Below, one piece after another: positions 5,857 to 9,207 of a DNA stretch of 9,207 nucleotides. The position numbers and the translations under genes were made by a program. Numbering within the stretch: position 1 is the stretch's first letter; each line of letters opens with the position of its first letter. Under the pieces are notes generated by a model that worked only from the letters and a program-made list of their open reading frames with translations, was not told the DNA's origin and did not search any database. Source of the DNA: JBCDBY01 sp039182715 (GTDB lineage Bacteria; Planctomycetota; PLA2); contig JBCDBY010000185.1 in NCBI GenBank assembly GCA_039182715.1, forward strand, positions 1 to 9,207, read 5' to 3'.

Positions 5857-7095
5857 CTACTCTTCCTGCACGCGGCCGCGCTCCGCTCCCATCGGTGCGC
5901 CCACGTCCTGATCGACGGTGGTCCCGGCCGGCACCCGCGCGTCGCTTCCGACCGTCAGCGGCGCGACGAGGACCGAACCGGCACCGACCCGTGCGCCGTC
6001 GCCGATCACGATACGACCTTCGGCCGACCCTTCCGTCACGACGCCCGGCCCGATCCAGCTTCCGTTGCCGACCACGACGCCGACCAGGCGCGCCGGGCCC
6101 GGCACCTTGGCCTTGTTGTCGAGCGTCGCGGCGCGCAGCTCGACGTGGCCGCCCACGATCGCCTGCGCCCCCACCGTGGTGCCCGGCCCGAGCTCCGCGT
6201 AGGGCCCGATCCGGCAGTCGGAGCCGATGCGCACGCCGCTGGCGAGGTGCGTAAACGGACGCAGGATGGTGCCCGCGCCGATCTCGACGCCGGCGTCCAC
6301 CACCGTGGTGGCGGGATCCTCGATGCGGACGCCGCGATCGGCGTGGTCGTCGAGGATGCGCCGGCGCAGCACCGCGGCCGCGGTCAGCAGCTCGGAGGGC
6401 CGGTTGACCCCGAAGGCGGCGTTCTGGTCGGGTGTCTTGCGCGCGTCGACCGCGAGCCCGTCGGCCAGCAGCAGCGCGGGCACGTCGGTGAGGTAGAGCT
6501 CACCCTGCGCGTTGTCCGGCTGCAGCCGCGCCAGCGCGCCCGCGAGGTGCTGCGCATCCATGATCATCACGCCGGTGTTGATCTCGTGGAGGGCCAGCTC
6601 CTCCGGCGAAGCGTCGGCCGCCTCCCGGATCGCGGCGAGCTTGCCGTCCGCTCCGCGCACCATGCGCCCGAGCGAGCCGGGCTGGTCGAGGTCGGCGGAC
6701 AGCACGGTCAGCGCGCGACCGTGCGCGCGGTGGTCCTCGACGAGGTCGAGAAGCACCGCGGTGGTGAGCAGCGGCGTGTCGCCACACAGCACGAGGAGGT
6801 CGCCATCGAATCCCTCGAGGGAGGGGAGGGCGCACTGCACCGCGTGACCGGTGCCGTTCTGCTCGGGCTGATGGGCGAACGCAACGTCGCGACCGGAGAG
6901 GGAAAGCCGGACCGCGTCTCCGCCGTGGCCGTAGACGACCACGGTGCGATGCGTTCCGAGGGGGGCGAGAGCGTCGAGCACGTACTCGACCATCGGGCGC
7001 CCGCAGGCCTCGACGAGGACCTTCGGGACCTTCGCGCCCATGCGCTTTCCCTGACCGGCGGCCAGGACTACGGCGGCAAGAGGTCGTTCCGACAT
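5857..7095 (-). CDS. glmU: GlmU-like UDP-GlcNAc pyrophosphorylase with degenerate acetyltransferase half
   Basis: The N-terminal half (1-235) is a clear N-acetylglucosamine-1-phosphate uridyltransferase: LAAGQGKRMGAKVPKVL (11-27) with K25, QPEQNGTGHA (76-85), LCGDTPLL (103-110) with metal-binding D106, REA (157-159), HEINTG (170-175), NAQGELYLTD (195-204) and FGVN (228-231) with N231. It would make UDP-GlcNAc for peptidoglycan and LPS. The C-terminal half (about 255-400) is a left-handed beta-helix of hexapeptide repeats, but it is shorter than usual (total 412 against about 455). The acetyltransferase landmarks are missing: the segments normally reading NHxxYxGD and CNYDG are replaced by PGPARLVG (332-339) and EGSAEG (355-360), and the arginine before the PG turn is glycine (303). 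Acetylation of glucosamine-1-phosphate is probably done elsewhere. The ATG start lies six bases past the tRNA-Gln 3' end with no Shine-Dalgarno sequence. Confidence 0.9.
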   Translation of the reverse strand: MSERPLAAVVLAAGQGKRMGAKVPKVLVEACGRPMVEYVLDALAPLGTHRTVVVYGHGGDAVRLSLSGRDVAFAHQPEQNGTGHAVQCALPSLEGFDGDLLVLCGDTPLLTTAVLLDLVEDHRAHGRALTVLSADLDQPGSLGRMVRGADGKLAAIREAADASPEELALHEINTGVMIMDAQHLAGALARLQPDNAQGELYLTDVPALLLADGLAVDARKTPDQNAAFGVNRPSELLTAAAVLRRRILDDHADRGVRIEDPATTVVDAGVEIGAGTILRPFTHLASGVRIGSDCRIGPYAELGPGTTVGAQAIVGGHVELRAATLDNKAKVPGPARLVGVVVGNGSWIGPGVVTEGSAEGRIVIGDGARVGAGSVLVAPLTVGSDARVPAGTTVDQDVGAPMGAERGRVQEE

Positions 7096-7101
7096 GGATG
7101 T

Positions 7102-7176
7102 TGGCTACCCGGCCAGGACTCGAACCTGGAAAGGGAGATTCAAAGTCTCCTGTGTTACCGATTACACCACCGGGTA
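7102..7176 (-). tRNA. tRNA-Gln (anticodon UUG)
   Basis: A 75-nt cloverleaf on the minus strand with encoded CCA. Acceptor stem TACCCGG/CCGGGTA with discriminator G, D-stem GTGT/ACAC around AATCGGTA, anticodon stem GGAGA/TCTCC around CTTTGAA (anticodon TTG in DNA), four-base variable loop, and T-arm CCAGG/CCTGG around TTCGAGT. The weak U1-A72 pair and G73 are known glutamine identity features. It reads CAA and CAG. It lies 21 nt after the cinA stop and six bases before the glmU start, so it probably sits inside a mixed tRNA-mRNA transcript. A tRNA-Gln beside prs is also found in Geobacter-like genomes. Confidence 0.97.
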
Positions 7177-7197
7177 GTGGTGTCTATTTTGCCTTAC

Positions 7198-8418
7198 TCA
7201 ACGGTCGCCTTCGAGGAGGCGGCGGAGTTGATCCAGCGCCGCATTCACGAAGCGGCGGCGAACGGCATTGCGCCCGCCGCCGGATCGCACGGGTACAACC
7301 CGTTCCGCGCCGCCCGGGCCCACCACCGCGACGAATCCGCGGCCGGGGCGCGTGCCATCCTCTTCGGGATCGGGGCCCGCCGCGCCGGTCGACGCGACGC
7401 CGTACGCGGCGCCCAGCCGGTCGCGCACGCCGCGGGCCATGGCGCGGGCCACGGTCTCGGAGACGACGCCTTCCGACTCGATGACCTCCAGCGGCACGCC
7501 CAGCAGCGCGTGCTTGACGTCCGGCCGGTAGGCCACGACGGCGCCTGCCAGCACGCGCGAGGCGCCCGGAAGCGACACGAGCGCATCGGCGATCAGCCCG
7601 CCGGTGAGCGACTCGGCGATCGCGACGGTCGCCTCGCGCGCCTGGAGCCCGTGCAGGACGAGACGCGGCAGCGTGCTGTGGCCGAGACCGCAGACGTCCT
7701 CGCCAAGCCGGGCGCGAATCTCCTCGGCGCGCGCGGCGGCGCCGGTCCCGCGGGCGGTCACGGTCAACACGCCGTGCTCGACGGTGACGCCCACCTCCGG
7801 CCGGCCGTCGCGATCGAGCAGCTCGCCCAGCTTCTCGACCAGGACCGCCTCGGCGATCCCGAAGGCGTGGACCGCGGCGCGCTCCTGCGCCGCGATCTCG
7901 GGGAAGAGGCGAGCGAGGTCGGGGAGCAGCGCGTCGTGCAGGAGCGCCTCGAGTTCGACCGGCACGCCCGGCAGCACGTAAACCGGCGTGCCGCCGACAT
8001 CGCTGCAGAACGCGGCCGCCACGCCGACCGGGTTACGGAAGACGATCGCGCCCTCGGGAATCTCCGCCTGCTTGGCGTTCTGCTCCGGCGCGCGCCCCTT
8101 CGTGCGGTGCGTGACTTCGGCCAGCAGCTCCGGATCGGTGATCAGCGGCAGGCCGGCCGCGCGCGCCACCGCGTCGCGCGTGATGTCATCCGGCGTCGGC
8201 CCGAGCCCGCCGGTCACGACGACGACCTCCGCGTCGGCGGCGAGGCGGCGCAATGCGGCGGCGATCGGCTCCTCGCGGTCGGCGGCCAGCTCCATCGCCA
8301 CGGGGTCGTAGCCGGCGTCGGAGAGCGCCGCCGCCAGCGTCGCGCCCCCGGTATTCACGACGCGGCCGTGCAGCAGCTCGTCGCCGACGTGCAGCAGCGC
8401 CACGCGGGGCGCCGTCAC
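7198..8418 (-). CDS. cinA: CinA: COG1058 domain fused to nicotinamide-nucleotide amidase
   Basis: Two-domain protein of the CinA family. The N-terminal MoCF-like domain (about 4-165) shows VGDELLHGRVVNTGG (11-25) and VVVTGGLGPTPDDITRDAVA (66-85); in characterised homologues it hydrolyses ADP-ribose-type substrates. The C-terminal PncC domain (about 260-405) deamidates NMN to nicotinic acid mononucleotide in pyridine-nucleotide salvage; its catalytic serine and lysine are present (S270 in AESLTGG, K302 in YRPDVKHALLG), as are the EGVVSETVARAMA and TGAAGPDP segments. AESLTGG replaces the more usual AESCTGG. Length, 406, is typical. The open frame extends far upstream through tatC, but the start is GTG at 8418, overlapping the tatC stop as GTGA, with AAGGAG upstream. 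The four-base overlap implies coupled translation with tatC. Confidence 0.96.
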   Translation of the reverse strand: MTAPRVALLHVGDELLHGRVVNTGGATLAAALSDAGYDPVAMELAADREEPIAAALRRLAADAEVVVVTGGLGPTPDDITRDAVARAAGLPLITDPELLAEVTHRTKGRAPEQNAKQAEIPEGAIVFRNPVGVAAAFCSDVGGTPVYVLPGVPVELEALLHDALLPDLARLFPEIAAQERAAVHAFGIAEAVLVEKLGELLDRDGRPEVGVTVEHGVLTVTARGTGAAARAEEIRARLGEDVCGLGHSTLPRLVLHGLQAREATVAIAESLTGGLIADALVSLPGASRVLAGAVVAYRPDVKHALLGVPLEVIESEGVVSETVARAMARGVRDRLGAAYGVASTGAAGPDPEEDGTRPGRGFVAVVGPGGAERVVPVRSGGGRNAVRRRFVNAALDQLRRLLEGDR

Positions 8419-9182
8419 GAGCCGTCGGGCTCCTTGCGCGGCTCCGCGACCACGCGACCGAGCAGGATGGCGATCTCGTAGAGCACCGCCATGCTGGCGG
8501 CGAGCGCGATCTGCGTCACGACGTCCGGCGGGGTCATGATCATGGCGAGCGCGAAGGCGGCCACGATCGCGTGCCGCCGGTACTTGGCGAACGAGTCCGG
8601 CTCGACCACGCCGATGCGCATCAGGAAGACCATCACGACCGGCAGCTGGAACATGATGCCGAACGCGAACATCGAGAAGGCGATCAGGGTCACGTAGTTG
8701 TTGATGTTGAGCTGCGATTCGTCCGCGAAGCCTTCGCCGTGCGCGAAGTTGAGCAGGAAGTCGATCGCGTACGGCATCACGAAGAAGTACGCGAGCGCCG
8801 CGCCGGCGAGGAAGAGCAGGAAGCCCGGCAGCGCGTAGAACTTCACCGCGCGCCGCTCGTGCCGGTAGAGGCCGGCGCTGATGAAGCCCCACATCTGCAT
8901 CAGCACGATCGGCGCCGCGATCACCAGTCCGGAGAAGAACGAGATCTTCATGGCGGCCAGAAACCCGTCGAAGACCTTGTTCTGGACGATGTTGACCTCG
9001 AATTGCGGCATCGTCGCGCGCACGTCGTCGAGCGGTCGCCGCAGGAACGCCATCACCCACGCGCGCTGCCAGAAGCAGACGATCGCCGCGCTGACGGTCG
9101 CGACCACCGAGACCAGGAGCCGCTTGCGCAGCTCGTCGAGATGCTCCGCAATGGTCATGCGGGCGGCGCCCGGGTCGGACAT
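8415..9182 (-). CDS. tatC: Twin-arginine translocase subunit TatC
   Basis: Core membrane receptor of the Tat system, which exports folded proteins bearing twin-arginine signals. The 255-residue product has the family length and about six membrane segments (roughly 22-42, 76-98, 113-140, 162-188, 202-216 and 222-242). Signature residues: HLDELRKR (14-21), including the glutamate equivalent to E15 of the E. coli protein; GLYRHERR (104-111), with E109 equivalent to E103; both bind the twin-arginine signal. MTPPDVVTQ (216-224) is the conserved penultimate-loop motif. The membrane glutamate in the FELP motif (E. coli E170) is glutamine here (Q179), a change seen in other TatC proteins. The start may be ATG at 9182, with an in-frame TAA 12 bases upstream, or ATG at 9158 (codon 9); neither has a clear ribosome binding site. 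tatA/tatB are not in the window. Confidence 0.97.
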   Translation of the reverse strand: MSDPGAARMTIAEHLDELRKRLLVSVVATVSAAIVCFWQRAWVMAFLRRPLDDVRATMPQFEVNIVQNKVFDGFLAAMKISFFSGLVIAAPIVLMQMWGFISAGLYRHERRAVKFYALPGFLLFLAGAALAYFFVMPYAIDFLLNFAHGEGFADESQLNINNYVTLIAFSMFAFGIMFQLPVVMVFLMRIGVVEPDSFAKYRRHAIVAAFALAMIMTPPDVVTQIALAASMAVLYEIAILLGRVVAEPRKEPDGS

Positions 9183-9207
9183 GCAGGGAGTTTAAGCGGA
9201 ACGGCTA

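Noticed and set aside
7177..7197. A promoter for tRNA-Gln in the 21-nt gap after cinA
   Set aside because: A CAAAAT hexamer could be a -10, but no -35-like sequence stands at proper distance, so I do not call a promoter.
5572..8481. A 969-codon open frame on the plus strand
   Set aside because: It lies antisense to prs, glmU, the tRNA and cinA, all of which have strong family motifs. High GC and rarity of TTA, CTA and TCA in sense codons produce such stop-free shadows. The translation is Arg/Ala/His-rich with no recognisable domain.
8419..9060. Upstream extension of the cinA frame through tatC
   Set aside because: The extension overlaps tatC in another frame and encodes an arginine-rich shadow. 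The CinA fold begins right after GTG at 8418, which has AAGGAG upstream.

Overview
This is a 9.2 kb, very GC-rich window from a Gram-negative (diderm) bacterium. Apart from repeats, every supported feature lies on the minus strand, so genes read from right to left. The content is core housekeeping. The gene order recalls two known blocks: the glmU-prs-ctc-pth string of Bacillus, and the prs-rplY-pth-rpsF-rpsR-rplI-dnaB string common in Geobacter-like and other former Deltaproteobacteria. A signal-peptide plus POTRA protein at the left edge points to an outer membrane. My best guess is a Myxococcota/Desulfobacterota/Binatota-like lineage; the sequence alone does not settle this.

In transcription order: tatC (protein export) overlaps cinA by four bases. 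A tRNA-Gln(UUG) follows 21 nt later, and the glmU start codon lies only six bases beyond the tRNA CCA end. Then come prs (PRPP synthesis), a 160-nt gap with an inverted 7-bp tandem repeat and a hairpin over the rplY ribosome binding site, rplY/ctc (bL25), pth (peptidyl-tRNA hydrolase, TTG start directly after the rplY stop), rpsF (bS6), rpsR (bS18) and rplI (bL9). A strong intrinsic terminator with a UUCG loop closes this series. dnaB (replicative helicase) follows with its own leader. A 313-nt non-coding gap with inverted 8-bp repeats then precedes the truncated start of an Omp85/BamA-like gene.

The genes join translation (three small-operon ribosomal proteins, bL25, Pth, tRNA-Gln), precursor supply for nucleotides and cell wall (Prs, GlmU), export (TatC), nucleotide repair (CinA) and replication (DnaB). 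I see no mobile element, CRISPR array, phage or defence system, and no clear undescribed system.

Points worth a second look: the GlmU has an intact uridyltransferase half but lacks the acetyltransferase active-site residues; the tRNA-glmU junction is almost leaderless; the rplY Shine-Dalgarno sequence sits inside a perfect 8-bp stem; and two intergenic elements share the same design, short-period tandem arrays in inverted orientation.
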